From assembly GCA_039714535.1 (NCBI GenBank), contig JBDLJC010000011.1:18080-82079 (forward strand): a stretch of 64,000 nt of DNA, written 5' to 3'. Position numbers and translations under genes: made by a program. The DNA comes from JAGXFP01 sp039714535. Lineage in GTDB: Bacteria; Desulfobacterota; Desulfobulbia; Desulfobulbales; JAGXFP01. The notes beneath the pieces are model-generated. The model searched no databases. It had not been told where the DNA came from and saw nothing but the letters and a program-made list of their open reading frames with translations. Below are positions 52,066-61,662 of this stretch, in pieces. The first letter of the stretch is position 1; the number at the start of each line of letters is the position of its first letter.

Positions 52066-53844
52066 TCACGGTATCAATCGGGCTGGCAATATGGAGACAA
52101 TCTTCTCGTCAACTATGCGTTTTGTGGCATCATCAACTTCAAGTATGTGGGGATACCAGGGTTTCATCCTACAATCTATGACGATTGGCGGGGTGAGACC
52201 AACATGAAAACGGTTAACTCCGGAGGAGGCCGCGTGAATATCAGCCGCCGGTTCAAAGCGGGTAAAAAAGGTCCAGAGAAATTCCTGCAGACTGACGGTG
52301 GCGGCTTTGGTGTTGTCAACCAGCAGTACCACCGGCCAATCGGCCAGTGGTTCATGGCTGGCCAGTTTTTTTGGCAGGTCTGGATCATATTCGTAACTGC
52401 TGCCTTCAACCACCAGGGTGCCCGGCAGATAGACTTCCGGATGACCGCAACCGGCTGGAAGTTGGCCAGCAAAGGACTTCGGTAAAATTCGTTTGGGCTC
52501 CGCGCCCAAGCCCATCAGGAGAGCCTTTGAGCCTTTATTAACCGAAGGGCCGGTATAATCGAGGGTGTCCTGGGAAACGTTGGCGAATACATAGAGGTCC
52601 GACTGCCAATCGATCCGTTCCAAGACATGTACCCAGAGTTTTTTGAAGTCACTGACATCAATATCGCCATCGGTAACGATCAAAAACTTAGTCAGTGAAA
52701 GTTGGCCCTCGCCAAGGATCCGCAAGCCGCTGGCAAAGGCTTCCCTGGGGTAGCGATCTGTGACCTTGGCTGCGGCCAGACAGTGAAAACCGGTTTCACC
52801 AAAGGTCTTTAACTGCTTGACGCCGCCCATGACCAGCGGGAAAAGGGGTGATAATAAATCCTGGAGAAAATCACCGATATAGAAGTCTTCCTGCCGGGGC
52901 CGACCGACTACGGTGGCCGGATAGATGGCATCCCGGCGATGGTACAGCCGCTCGACCTGGAAGACCGGGTAATCATGGGTAAGAGAATTGTAGCCGTAAT
53001 GGTCACCAAAAGGGCCTTCCGGGCGGCGTTGGTGAGGCGGGACAAAACCCTTGGCCGCAAATTCGGCAAAGGCAGCCATGGCATGCCCGCCTTGGGGATC
53101 TTTGGCCAGAGGGAATTTCCCGCCCATCAGCAAGGAGGCCATCATCAGTTCCGGGATATTTTCGGGCAACGGGGCAATTGCGGCCATCATCAGGGCCGGA
53201 GGACCGCCAATGAACAGGGTCAGCGGCAGATTCTGATTTTTCTTTTCCGCTTCGTGATAATGGAAGCCGCCACCCTTGTGAATCTGCCAATGAATCCCGG
53301 TGGAGGTATCATCGTAGCGCTGGATTCGGTACATGCCGAGATTGTGGCCCCGGCCATCGGGATGCTCGGTGTATACTAAAGGCAGGGTGACGAAGGCGCC
53401 GCCATCCGTGTCCCATGAGGTGAGGAGCGGCAGTTCCGTCAGTCGCGGCGGCGACATACACTCTTCCAGGATCGGGGCATCCCGCAGGGTTTTGCTGCCT
53501 ATTTTAAGGGATTGGCCGAGAAGATCCTTCATCGACCAGAGCTTTTTCAGGGTAGGGGGTAATTCTTCCGCCGCCTTGACCAGATTGGCGACATAGTCGA
53601 GGGGGCGTCGGCCAAAGGCCAGTTCCAGGCGGCGAGCGGAGCCAAAAAGATTGGTCGCCACCGGGAACCGGCTGCCTTTAACATTCGTAAACAGGAGGGC
53701 CGGGCCGCCCATGCTGATGACCCGGCGATGAATTTCGGCAATCTCCAGATAGGGATCGACTTCGACATTAATCTCAAGCAGCTCATTCTCTTTACGCAGG
53801 ACATCAAGATAAACGCGAAGATCTTTAATTACTTCAGTTCCCAC
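52066..53844 (-). CDS. ubiD: UbiD family prenylated-FMN decarboxylase
   Basis: A 592-residue member of the UbiD family, longer than E. coli UbiD (about 500). Landmarks are PALLFTNVKGSRFPVATNLFG, TSWDTDGGAFVTLPLVYT, MYRIQRYDDTSTGIHWQIHK, PEGPFGDHYGYN and PATVVGRPRQED. Such enzymes decarboxylate aromatic acids using prenyl-FMN. In organisms using the futalosine route the same family supplies the menaquinone decarboxylase, which may be its job here. The prenyl-FMN maker (UbiX) is not adjacent. Confidence 0.88.
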   Translation of the reverse strand: MGTEVIKDLRVYLDVLRKENELLEINVEVDPYLEIAEIHRRVISMGGPALLFTNVKGSRFPVATNLFGSARRLELAFGRRPLDYVANLVKAAEELPPTLKKLWSMKDLLGQSLKIGSKTLRDAPILEECMSPPRLTELPLLTSWDTDGGAFVTLPLVYTEHPDGRGHNLGMYRIQRYDDTSTGIHWQIHKGGGFHYHEAEKKNQNLPLTLFIGGPPALMMAAIAPLPENIPELMMASLLMGGKFPLAKDPQGGHAMAAFAEFAAKGFVPPHQRRPEGPFGDHYGYNSLTHDYPVFQVERLYHRRDAIYPATVVGRPRQEDFYIGDFLQDLLSPLFPLVMGGVKQLKTFGETGFHCLAAAKVTDRYPREAFASGLRILGEGQLSLTKFLIVTDGDIDVSDFKKLWVHVLERIDWQSDLYVFANVSQDTLDYTGPSVNKGSKALLMGLGAEPKRILPKSFAGQLPAGCGHPEVYLPGTLVVEGSSYEYDPDLPKKLASHEPLADWPVVLLVDNTKAATVSLQEFLWTFFTRFEPAADIHAASSGVNRFHVGLTPPIVIDCRMKPWYPHILEVDDATKRIVDEKIVSILPARLIP

Positions 53845-53920
53845 AAATCACACCTTAATTTAGTTTTTGCTTGCCTGGAGCCAATGCTGCACTCGACAGA
53901 ATAGACACGCGGATTAAATT

Positions 53921-54175
53921 TTACTTGTTGTCGTCCAGAAAGAGGCGGTGAAATTCATTTTTGCTTAAATGCTTTTTCATGAGCCCTGTAAAAAGATGCA
54001 GGACAGACTCGATTTCCTGATCTTCGAGGCGGGGAACCAGTTTAGCCAACAGATCAGGGTCGGCAATCTTCTGTAAAAAAACAGCTATGGATTCCTCGTC
54101 CGTTGCCCGGTCAAAGCCAAAGAGCATCGTGTCGGCATGATCGGCCTCATCAGCCCGGTATTTTTCGCCTTGCAT
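53921..54175 (-). CDS. Small conserved-looking cytoplasmic protein, unknown
   Basis: An 84-residue charged protein, MQGEKYRADEADHADTMLFG then FLQKIADPDLLAKLVPRLED. It is predicted wholly helical, with no membrane segment, metal site or signal. I do not recognise it. It lies 76 bases upstream of the UbiD gene on the same strand and might be in its operon. Confidence 0.6.
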   Translation of the reverse strand: MQGEKYRADEADHADTMLFGFDRATDEESIAVFLQKIADPDLLAKLVPRLEDQEIESVLHLFTGLMKKHLSKNEFHRLFLDDNK

Positions 54176-54320
54176 GGCTTAAATCTCACTTTCAGGTGTT
54201 GTTTTGGTTAGAACAGTTAACTTGATCGAAAATCTAGTTTAAGAAAATTATTTTGTAAATAGGTGTCAGCAGATATCAGGCATTCTGATTTTTACAGAAG
54301 CTATCTTTTAAATAGCTGCT

Positions 54321-54716
54321 CTAGCTCATCCGCCACAACACTTTGCGAGTACGGGGGCCATCGAACTCACAAAAATAAATCTTCTGCCAGGTGCCGAGGC
54401 GCAAAAGACCATTTTCGACAATAACCGTTAAGGAACTACCCATCAGCGAACACATAATATGGGCTGGTGAATTGCCCTCCAGATGTTTATACGGGTAGTC
54501 TTGGGGAATAATTTGTTTGAAAACAGCAAGGATATCGTCCCGGACCGCCGGGTCCGCTCCTTCGTTGATGGTCAGGCCCGCGGTGGTATGAGGATTGTAG
54601 ATGAAACAGAGTCCGTCTCCAGCCCCGGCCGCCAATAGCGCTTGACTGATTTGTGGAGTGATGTCAATAAGATCCATTCGCCTGGTAGTTGAGATAGAAA
54701 ATTCGCCGCCTTGCAT
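54321..54716 (-). CDS. YjbQ/UPF0047 family protein
   Basis: A 131-residue protein starting at 54716, where GGGAGCGGG precedes the ATG; the longer frame adds 31 residues not seen in the family. The signature is complete: NPHTTAGLTINEGADP, YKHLEGNSPAHIMCSLMGSS and GTWQKIYFCEFDGPRTRKV. The trimer has a conserved His/Cys centre; some members show thiamine-phosphate synthase activity, but the physiological role is unsettled. Confidence 0.92.
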   Translation of the reverse strand: MQGGEFSISTTRRMDLIDITPQISQALLAAGAGDGLCFIYNPHTTAGLTINEGADPAVRDDILAVFKQIIPQDYPYKHLEGNSPAHIMCSLMGSSLTVIVENGLLRLGTWQKIYFCEFDGPRTRKVLWRMS

Positions 54717-54959
54717 AAACCCGCTCCCAATTTTTTTAATCGGCAATAAAGCAAACAACTTCCGGCCCATGTGACTTTGGCACAAGAAAGAACCAAAGAT
54801 GTAGATCAAATTATATCTTGAACGGTCTTGCTGTCAAACTAATAAGGATTTATGAATCCTCCAGCAAAGGTGGTGCTGATATTGTGAAGAGGCGATAGAT
54901 GTGCTAAGTAGATGCCTGCCGATTAATTAGGTGGCCTTACTCTTATTTAAAATAATTAA

Positions 54960-55649
54960 ATGAAATCAATGAAATATTTTCCTGTAAATCTCGATATTGT
55001 TGGGCGCAAGTGTACTGTCGTCGGGGGTGGCAAGGTCGCTGCCAGAAAGGTGGGGAACCTGCTGGAGTGCGGTGGTAAAGTTCAGGTGATAAGCCCGGAA
55101 CTGACCTCTGAGTTGCGGGAGCTTCTTCAGGCCAAGCGCATTGGCTGGCTGCAACGACAATATCGGCAGGGTGATCTGCACGGTTCTTTTTTGGTGATTG
55201 CCGCGACGGATGATGAACTGGTGCAGGAAGATGTTTTTAGCGAGGCAGAAAAAAGCGACCAGCTTATCAACGTGGCCGACGTCCCCCAACGCTGTAATTT
55301 CATTCTGCCGGCCACGGTTAAGCGGGACGACTTGACGATTTCTATTTCAACGGCCGGTAAAAGCCCTGCTTTGGCCCGGAAGCTGCGCCAAGAATTAGAA
55401 GAGACGATTGGCCCTGAATATGGCACCTTGGCTGAGATCATGGGGCTGTTACGAACGGATGTTCTTAAACAGGGCAGACCCCACGAAGAAAATAAAATTA
55501 TTTTCGAAGCCCTGCTCCATGAACATTTTCTCAACTGGATAAAGCAAGGGAACTGGGACGTGATTGAAAACCATTTGACTGAGATCTTAGGTGACAATAT
55601 TTCGCCACAGTGTTTAAACACTTTAAAAAAAATGCTAACGTGCGCCTAA
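54960..55649 (+). CDS. Precorrin-2 dehydrogenase / sirohaem synthase N-terminal type
   Basis: A 229-residue protein with the NAD site CTVVGGGKVAARKVGNLL, then INVADVPQRCNFILPA and ISISTAGKSPALARKLRQEL, matching the dehydrogenase/chelatase part of CysG (Met8-like) without a methyltransferase domain. It oxidises precorrin-2 to sirohydrochlorin and may insert iron. The first or the fourth codon (both Met) may be the start. It heads a cluster with ccsA/hemX and hemA, consistent with sirohaem and haem supply. Confidence 0.92.
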   Translation: MKSMKYFPVNLDIVGRKCTVVGGGKVAARKVGNLLECGGKVQVISPELTSELRELLQAKRIGWLQRQYRQGDLHGSFLVIAATDDELVQEDVFSEAEKSDQLINVADVPQRCNFILPATVKRDDLTISISTAGKSPALARKLRQELEETIGPEYGTLAEIMGLLRTDVLKQGRPHEENKIIFEALLHEHFLNWIKQGNWDVIENHLTEILGDNISPQCLNTLKKMLTCA

Positions 55650-55712
55650 ATTATTTGTGACGTTAAATGAGTAACACAAAATTAAGCCCCCCTTCGATGG
55701 GAGTACCTGCAT

Positions 55713-56501
55713 ATGAAATTGCTTTTTCAATTTACCTTTTATGCCTATATCTTTGTAACAATCACCTATCTGGTCTTCTTTTTTAACCAGAACAAGCAGG
55801 TCAGGACCCTGGCTCGCTATGGCATGTTGATTGCGGCTGCCGGCCACTTGCTCTACACCTTGCTCCGCTATTTTGCGGGTGGGCATACACCAATTACCAA
55901 CCTCCATGAGACCGTTTCTTTTGCCGCGCTGTCGATAACATGGGGGTATCTCTCATTTCGCTGGCGCTACAAGGTGAAGAATTTCGGGGTCTTTGTCAGT
56001 CCGATTATCACGATTCTGATGTTAATCGCGGCCCTTGCCTCCCAGGAGATGAGCCGCGAGTTGGCACCGGCACTGCAGAGCATCTGGCTACCAATTCATG
56101 CCGGTGTTGCGCTCTTGGCCTATGGTTTTTTGGCCCTGGCTTTTTGTGGCGGTATTATGTATCTCTTGCAGGAAAGGGAGATCAAGAACAAGCGGTTTGG
56201 TTTTTTTTACAGCAGGCTTCCCTCGTTGGAGGCCCTTGACAGTCTCAATCGTCATTGCCTCGCCACCGGCTTTCCCCTCATGACTCTGGGGATAATCACC
56301 GGGATGCTCTGGACTAAGCAGGGGGCCGGGGCATATTGGCAGTGGGCTCCGAAGGAAACGCTCTCGCTGGTCACCTGGTTGATATACGCGGCGATTATTC
56401 ACCTGCGATTCACCTTGGGTTGGCGGCGGCGGCGGGCCGCGATTATGGTCATAATCGGGTTCCTGGTCGCGCTGGTAACCTTGTATCTAGCAAGCAAATA
56501 A
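55713..56501 (+). CDS. CcsA/HemX family membrane protein
   Basis: A 262-residue protein with about eight membrane helices and the haem-handling motif GAYWQWAPKETLSLVTWLIY near residue 205. The CcsA hallmark is usually W-x-W-D-P-K-E; here the Asp is Ala. Histidine HLHETVSFAALSITW and HAGVALLAYG are candidate haem ligands. Such proteins move haem for cytochrome c assembly or, when beside hemA as here, influence glutamyl-tRNA reductase (HemX). The position between precorrin-2 dehydrogenase and hemA favours the latter or both. Confidence 0.85.
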   Translation: MKLLFQFTFYAYIFVTITYLVFFFNQNKQVRTLARYGMLIAAAGHLLYTLLRYFAGGHTPITNLHETVSFAALSITWGYLSFRWRYKVKNFGVFVSPIITILMLIAALASQEMSRELAPALQSIWLPIHAGVALLAYGFLALAFCGGIMYLLQEREIKNKRFGFFYSRLPSLEALDSLNRHCLATGFPLMTLGIITGMLWTKQGAGAYWQWAPKETLSLVTWLIYAAIIHLRFTLGWRRRRAAIMVIIGFLVALVTLYLASK

Positions 56502-56527
56502 CATGAATCTCGGCAGGATGTATTTTA

Positions 56528-57805
56528 ATGCAGGCTGATAACATAATTATTCTCGGGGTCAACCACAAAACGGCGCCGGTCGCAATCCGTGAACAGTTGG
56601 CCTTCTCAGGAGATAGCGCCCTGCCATTTTCAGAGCTGATGGCTCTGGAGGGTTGTACCGAGTGTTGTATCCTCTCTACCTGTAACCGGGTGGAAATTAT
56701 TGTCGTCAGTAGAGATCCCGATAAAACCGCCCAGCTGTTGCGGCGCTTTCTTTTCGGGCAAAGTGATATAACGGATCAGGAATCGGAAAAGTACAGCTAT
56801 CTCCACCGGGGTACTGAGGCGATTACCCACCTGTTCCGGGTTGGGGCCAGTCTCGATTCAATGATCGTCGGTGAACCGCAGATTCTTGGTCAACTGAAAC
56901 AGGCGTACAAGGCTTCGGCCGAGAACAACTGCACCGGCGCGATCCTTAACCGCTTTTTGCATAAATCCTTCACGGTGGCCAAGAGGGTCAGGACGGAAAC
57001 TAATATTGGCGGCAGTGCCGTCTCCATCAGTTACGCGGCGGTTGAACTGGCCAAGAAAATCTTCGGCGATCTGCAGGGTAAGACGGTCATGCTGATCGGC
57101 GCCGGCGAGATGGCGGAACTGGCCGCAGAGCATCTGCTCACCCAGGGCATCAGCGAGGTGATCGTGGTCAACCGCACCTTTGAAAATGCGGTTAAGCTGG
57201 CCCAGCGTTTTAACGGCAAGGCCGCCGGGCTTGATGATCTTATCCCCATGCTTGAGGATGTCGATATCCTGATCAGTTCAACCGGGGCGACAGATCTGGT
57301 CTTAAAGCAGGAAGACGTGAAACCGGTCATGAACCAGCGCATGAACCGCCCCCTGTTTCTCATCGATATCGCCGTGCCGCGCGATCTGGATGAAAAACTA
57401 AACAAACTGGATAATGTCTATCTTTATGATATCGATGACTTGACCCATGTCGTTGATATTAACAAGACCGAGAGAGATAAAGAGGCAGGTCGCGGCGAAC
57501 GAATAGTGACCGAAGAAACCATGAAGTTCGGCCAATGGATGGAGGGCATGGAGATCACGCCCTCTATTATCGCTCTGCGTAAGAAAGCGGACGTTATCTG
57601 CAAGGCGGAGCTTGAGCGCACCCTCGGTAACATCAAAGATCTCTCTCCCAAGGCCCAGAAATCCATCGAGAAAATGGCTGGGGCCATCGCCAATAAGTTT
57701 CTGCATGACCCGATAAATTACATGAAGGCGGACCATCCTGGCGACAAAGGCGAGAAACTGGCCTTTGTCAGAGAATTATTTGATCTCGACCGTGATCAGG
57801 GCTAA
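56528..57805 (+). CDS. hemA: Glutamyl-tRNA reductase
   Basis: A 425-residue enzyme: GVNHKTAPVAIREQLAF, the catalytic cysteine in ILSTCNRVEI, VGEPQILGQLKQAY, the NADPH site VMLIGAGEMAELAAEHL and VVNRTFENAVKLAQ. It reduces glutamyl-tRNA to glutamate semialdehyde, the first step of the C5 route to tetrapyrroles. It follows the CcsA/HemX gene by 26 bases in one operon. Confidence 0.97.
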   Translation: MQADNIIILGVNHKTAPVAIREQLAFSGDSALPFSELMALEGCTECCILSTCNRVEIIVVSRDPDKTAQLLRRFLFGQSDITDQESEKYSYLHRGTEAITHLFRVGASLDSMIVGEPQILGQLKQAYKASAENNCTGAILNRFLHKSFTVAKRVRTETNIGGSAVSISYAAVELAKKIFGDLQGKTVMLIGAGEMAELAAEHLLTQGISEVIVVNRTFENAVKLAQRFNGKAAGLDDLIPMLEDVDILISSTGATDLVLKQEDVKPVMNQRMNRPLFLIDIAVPRDLDEKLNKLDNVYLYDIDDLTHVVDINKTERDKEAGRGERIVTEETMKFGQWMEGMEITPSIIALRKKADVICKAELERTLGNIKDLSPKAQKSIEKMAGAIANKFLHDPINYMKADHPGDKGEKLAFVRELFDLDRDQG

Positions 57806-57875
57806 GCTTAGAAATCCCTGAATTTTTTTCCGCCGATCAAGCCCTTAACCTCCCTTTGCGCAGCTCTGTTTTTAT

Positions 57876-57904
57876 TTGACATAAGAACACCAACTAGTTA
57901 TGTT
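57876..57904 (+). promoter_or_regulatory. Sigma70 promoter of the rpmH cluster
   Basis: TTGACA (57876-57881) and TATGTT (57899-57904) are spaced by 17 bases, 133 bases before rpmH. Confidence 0.7.
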
Positions 57905-58037
57905 GTTCCGTTTTGGTGGCCGGGATTACTGGATTTTCTTTCACCCCGGCAAAACAGGCAATGGGCCAGACCTCTGGCATACTTTATCCGGGCCGTTGCT
58001 AACAGGAATATACGGATATATTAATTAAGGAATGACC

Positions 58038-58175
58038 ATGAGCAAAAGAACTTTTCAGCCTAGCAATTTGAAGCGTCATCGCACCCACGGTTTCAGGAAT
58101 AGAATGAAGACCAAGGCCGGACAGGCCGTGATCAATCGTCGTCGGGCCAAAGGCCGTCAGCGTCTGGCTGTTTAA
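58038..58175 (+). CDS. rpmH: Ribosomal protein L34
   Basis: A 45-residue, highly basic protein, MSKRTFQPSNLKRHRTHGFR through NRRRAKGRQRLAV, the invariant L34 pattern. The ribosome site AAGGAATG overlaps the start region. It opens the conserved rpmH-rnpA-yidD-yidC-jag-mnmE group, which in many bacteria lies next to dnaA. Confidence 0.97.
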   Translation: MSKRTFQPSNLKRHRTHGFRNRMKTKAGQAVINRRRAKGRQRLAV

Positions 58176-58237
58176 TCGTAGAACGGTTGTTGTGCGTTGT
58201 GAGGCCCCTTTGGGGTCAACTGAACTAAACGCCTAAT

Positions 58238-58594
58238 ATGAAGCCGCTGTCACTCCCCAAATCCAGTTTGCTGAGAAAACCAAGGGAGTATAGAAATGTT
58301 TATAACAGGGGCCGAAGAATCAGAGGCAACCATTTAACCATCATCTACGCACCGAACGGTAACGAAGAAAGCAGACTGGGAATCAGTGTTCACGGGGTTA
58401 AAAGGGCTGTTATAAGAAACAGAATTAAAAGGATCATCCGGGAATTTTTCCGGTTGAATCGTGCTTTCATTACACCGGCTTCAGACATAGTTTTTGCCGT
58501 GCGTAACGGATTCACTCCGGACAGTCCTGCCGAGATAAAATATCTTGTTGATCGGATGATTAACGGCGGTAAAAAAGAAGAATTCCGTCCATGA
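58238..58594 (+). CDS. rnpA: Ribonuclease P protein component
   Basis: A 118-residue basic protein with LLRKPREYRNVYNRGRRIRG and the signature VKRAVIRNRIKRIIREFFR. It is the protein cofactor that assists the P RNA in maturing tRNA 5' ends. It lies between rpmH and yidD in the usual order. Confidence 0.95.
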   Translation: MKPLSLPKSSLLRKPREYRNVYNRGRRIRGNHLTIIYAPNGNEESRLGISVHGVKRAVIRNRIKRIIREFFRLNRAFITPASDIVFAVRNGFTPDSPAEIKYLVDRMINGGKKEEFRP

Positions 58595-58731
58595 AAGTTG
58601 CTGGTCGCTTTGTCCAACACACCCCACATTGACCCTGCTCACAGTAAAACCCAACCTGCGAAAGTGTCAAATGCCGACAGAGATGGATTGTATGTGGAGG
58701 GGCATCCTGTTGTGTCCCGGGAACTTCGATA

Positions 58732-58950
58732 ATGATCGTTAAAAAAATCTTTATCCTTTTAATTAGGTTTTACCAGCTGGCAATCTCGCCAATGATTCCG
58801 CCAAGCTGCCGCTTTACTCCCACCTGTTCCCAATATGCAATCGATGCCATTACCATGCACGGTCTGATTCGTGGTTCCTATCTGGCCATTCACCGTCTAT
58901 TGCGATGTCATCCGTTCAACCGGGGTGGCTACGACCCTGTAAAAAATTAA
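58732..58950 (+). CDS. yidD: Membrane protein insertion efficiency factor
   Basis: A 72-residue YidD protein: IRFYQLAISPMIPPSCRFTP, TCSQYAIDAI and NRGGYDPV are invariant in the family. An amphipathic helix at the start binds the membrane. It helps YidC insert inner-membrane proteins; yidC follows. Confidence 0.94.
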   Translation: MIVKKIFILLIRFYQLAISPMIPPSCRFTPTCSQYAIDAITMHGLIRGSYLAIHRLLRCHPFNRGGYDPVKN

Positions 58951-59049
58951 TATCTGCCAACAGTCATATCGCTCCAAAATAGCGTTATCATAAAACTGGC
59001 GCCGATATTGGCAAGATCCGGCTCATTAGCCGGCAAGGATAAAAATAAC

Positions 59050-60717
59050 ATGGAAACAAAAAACGCATTTCTGGCCATTTTTCTGTCAATGGCGGTTCTG
59101 TTCGGCTATCAATTTTTTTTCCCTGCCCAACAACCGCTAGCGCCGCAGCCTACGCAAGAGTCGACCACCCAGACGGTTACACCTGTTGTCCCCGCAACCG
59201 CTTATCCTAAGGTAGTACCGGTTGTCAGTCAGCCAGTTGTTCCGGCTATGGCTACAGAGCCAATTCGACCAGCTCGAAATATCGAGGTGATAACCAAACT
59301 TTACTCGGCGACATTCGGTGAAGACGGCGGCACAATCAAGAGTTTTCGCCTCAATGATTACCGGGAAGCCATGGCAGCTGATTCCGATCTCAAGGAGTTA
59401 GTCATCGGTGGTGTCGGCCGCGATCTACCCCTGTTTTTCTCCTGGGGTGCCGATCCTGCCACAATATTGACAGTTCCCCATTTTACCGCAGATCGCACAG
59501 ACGTAGTGACCGACAGGGATGGTAAAGCTGCTTTGACCATGGTCAGCCAGTTGCCCGGCGGTCTGACCGTGACCCGCACCACGACTTTCAGTAATGATAA
59601 TTACCTGCTCGATATGGTCGTTGATGTTGCCAACAACTCTACCTCTGCCCTGCAAGGTTCACCCTATTTGAGCTTGAGCGGCCAGCCCTTCTCGGCTGAC
59701 TCCAAGAACACCCAATTTTTGTTTAACGGTCCGGCCACGTACATCAATGAATCTCTTGAAGAGATAAAGGCCAAAGATTTACAGGAAGATGGCCCGCAAA
59801 CCTTGACTGGTGATGTTTCCTGGACCGCCTACGAGGATACCTATTTCATGTTGGCCATTGCCCCGGAAAAAGAGGGCGCGGCCAACCACTCTGTCCGGCT
59901 CTCCTCTGCTGATGGCGAAAGGGTCAGTAACGTCCTGTACGGCCCGGCCGATATCATAACTCCCGGGACTAGTAAGCAATACCGTTATACCATCTATATC
60001 GGTCCCAAGAAAATGTCTGATCTGAAGGTGGCTGGCCACGATTTCAAGCAGGCTATAAATTTTGGGTGGTTCGGGTTTGTGGCCCGACCGGTTCTGGCCC
60101 TGCTTAATCTGATGTACAAGTTCATTCACAACTATGGTGTTGCCATCATTCTGGTCACGGTCCTGATTAAATTGTTGTTCTGGCCGATCACCCAGAAGGG
60201 CATGAAGTCCATGAAGAACATGCAGAAGCTGCAGCCAAAGCTGACCAAGCTTCGAGAGAAGTACGGGGACGATAAGGAACGCATGGCCAAGGAGCAGATG
60301 CAGTTGTATCAGACCCACAAGATCAACCCGCTGGGCGGTTGTCTGCCGATGGTAATCCAGATCCCGGTTTTCTTTGCCCTTTACCGGGTCTTGATGCAGG
60401 CCATTGAATTACGCCATGCGCCGTTTATGTGGTGGATTACTGATCTGTCTGCCCCGGAGCGCCTTTCCCTTGGCTTTGAACTACCTTTCGTTGGGGGACT
60501 GCCGCTACTCACTCTGTTGATGGGGGGCTCCATGTTTCTCCAGCAGAAAATGACGCCAACCCCGGCCGCAAATCCGGAAATGGCCAAGATGATGATGTTG
60601 ATGCCGGTGATCTTTACCTTCCTGTTCATTAATTTTGCCTCAGGGCTGGTGCTTTACTTTTTCGTCAATAATATGCTGCAGATGGCCCAGCAACATTTCG
60701 TCAACAAGGACCTTTGA
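59050..60717 (+). CDS. yidC: Membrane protein insertase
   Basis: About 555 residues from METKNAFLAIFLSMAVL at 59050 (a longer frame upstream lacks a good start). A first membrane helix, a Pro/Gln/Thr-rich linker, and a large periplasmic beta-sandwich precede the five-helix core: FVARPVLALLNLMYKFIHNY, then KLQPKLTKLREKYGDDKERM (cytoplasmic loop) and GGCLPMVIQIPVFFALYRVL. It inserts and folds inner-membrane proteins with or without SecYEG. It stands between yidD and jag. Confidence 0.96.
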   Translation: METKNAFLAIFLSMAVLFGYQFFFPAQQPLAPQPTQESTTQTVTPVVPATAYPKVVPVVSQPVVPAMATEPIRPARNIEVITKLYSATFGEDGGTIKSFRLNDYREAMAADSDLKELVIGGVGRDLPLFFSWGADPATILTVPHFTADRTDVVTDRDGKAALTMVSQLPGGLTVTRTTTFSNDNYLLDMVVDVANNSTSALQGSPYLSLSGQPFSADSKNTQFLFNGPATYINESLEEIKAKDLQEDGPQTLTGDVSWTAYEDTYFMLAIAPEKEGAANHSVRLSSADGERVSNVLYGPADIITPGTSKQYRYTIYIGPKKMSDLKVAGHDFKQAINFGWFGFVARPVLALLNLMYKFIHNYGVAIILVTVLIKLLFWPITQKGMKSMKNMQKLQPKLTKLREKYGDDKERMAKEQMQLYQTHKINPLGGCLPMVIQIPVFFALYRVLMQAIELRHAPFMWWITDLSAPERLSLGFELPFVGGLPLLTLLMGGSMFLQQKMTPTPAANPEMAKMMMLMPVIFTFLFINFASGLVLYFFVNNMLQMAQQHFVNKDL

Positions 60718-60759
60718 TAACACTCCGGCCCGACCGACAATAACTACGAGGAATTCGAG

Positions 60760-61533
60760 ATGTCAGAAGAAAAACAATATAGCGGCTCAGATGTTTCCCA
60801 GGCCATTGCCAATGCCTGTCATGACCTGAAGACTACCCAGGACCAACTCAATATCGAAGTAATCGCGGCTGGCTCAGCCGGGGTTTTTGGTATTTTCGGC
60901 AAGAAAAAAGCCTGTGTCAAAGTTTCCTTTAAAAACAAGGGCCGGAGATCTTCCGGAAAAGCCCCGAGAGGTGGCAAGGGCGCTCGTCAGCAGAAAGGTT
61001 CTGGCCGCAGATCCTCCAACACGAGTCGTTTCCCGGAAAAAGCTCCGGCGGACATATCCCAGGTTCACCTGGATGAGGTTCAAGCCGATCTGGAGAAAAT
61101 TTTGCAATTAATGGGTTTTCCCGCCTCGGTTGAGGTCTCAAACGAGGCCAATAAAATTACGGCCCATATCGGTGCAGACCACGATGATGCAATTATCGGC
61201 CCGGAGGGGCAGACCCTTGACAGTATCCAGTATCTCATGCGCAAGATCATCAGCCGACGGATTGAGGGGAAGGTTATGTTCTCGCTTGATGCCGGAGATT
61301 ACCGGGAGCAGCGCCGTCAGGAACTGGAGGCAAAAGCCTTGAAGCTGGCTGAAGAGGTAAGAGAATCAGGTCGGACCAAGAGTATCCCGGCCCTTAATCC
61401 GGCCGAGCGCCGCATTGTCCATATGACCTTGCAGAATGACCGGACAATCCGCAGCCGTAGTGTCGGTGACGGGCATTTTAAGAAAATTCTCATCTACCTC
61501 CCGACCCAGGGCAAAAAGAAGAAAAACCGTTAA
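60760..61533 (+). CDS. jag: Jag/KhpB RNA-binding protein (Jag_N, KH, R3H)
   Basis: A 257-residue protein: the Jag_N domain (SQAIANACHDLKTTQDQLNI, GVFGIFGKKKACV), a basic Lys/Arg/Ser-rich linker, a KH domain around IIGPEGQTLDSIQYL, and a C-terminal R3H domain with NPAERRIVHMTLQND. It binds RNA and affects cell envelope and translation. It is usually encoded just after yidC, as here; a terminator follows. Confidence 0.92.
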   Translation: MSEEKQYSGSDVSQAIANACHDLKTTQDQLNIEVIAAGSAGVFGIFGKKKACVKVSFKNKGRRSSGKAPRGGKGARQQKGSGRRSSNTSRFPEKAPADISQVHLDEVQADLEKILQLMGFPASVEVSNEANKITAHIGADHDDAIIGPEGQTLDSIQYLMRKIISRRIEGKVMFSLDAGDYREQRRQELEAKALKLAEEVRESGRTKSIPALNPAERRIVHMTLQNDRTIRSRSVGDGHFKKILIYLPTQGKKKKNR

Positions 61534-61572
61534 TAGGTCTTCCTGGGCCAGATTAACAGGACCTTTTTTTAA
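61534..61572 (+). terminator. Terminator after jag
   Basis: AGGT and CCTG near 61536-61546 pair with CAGG and ACCT near 61557-61564, with a small bulge, followed by seven T. It would end the rpmH-jag transcript before mnmE. Confidence 0.65.
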
Positions 61573-61592
61573 AGATCCAGAACTCTGTTCAG

Positions 61593-61628
61593 TACCCCCT
61601 CGGCGTCTTTGCTTACCTTAGGGGGGTA
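61593..61628 (+). repeat. Inverted repeat upstream of mnmE
   Basis: TACCCCCT (61593-61600) pairs with AGGGGGGTA (61620-61628), one extra G on the right, around a 19-base loop. It ends 34 bases before the mnmE ATG and may form a leader hairpin. Confidence 0.55.
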
Positions 61629-61662
61629 AAAAACACGAAAAACAGCTAAGGCACTAAAGACC

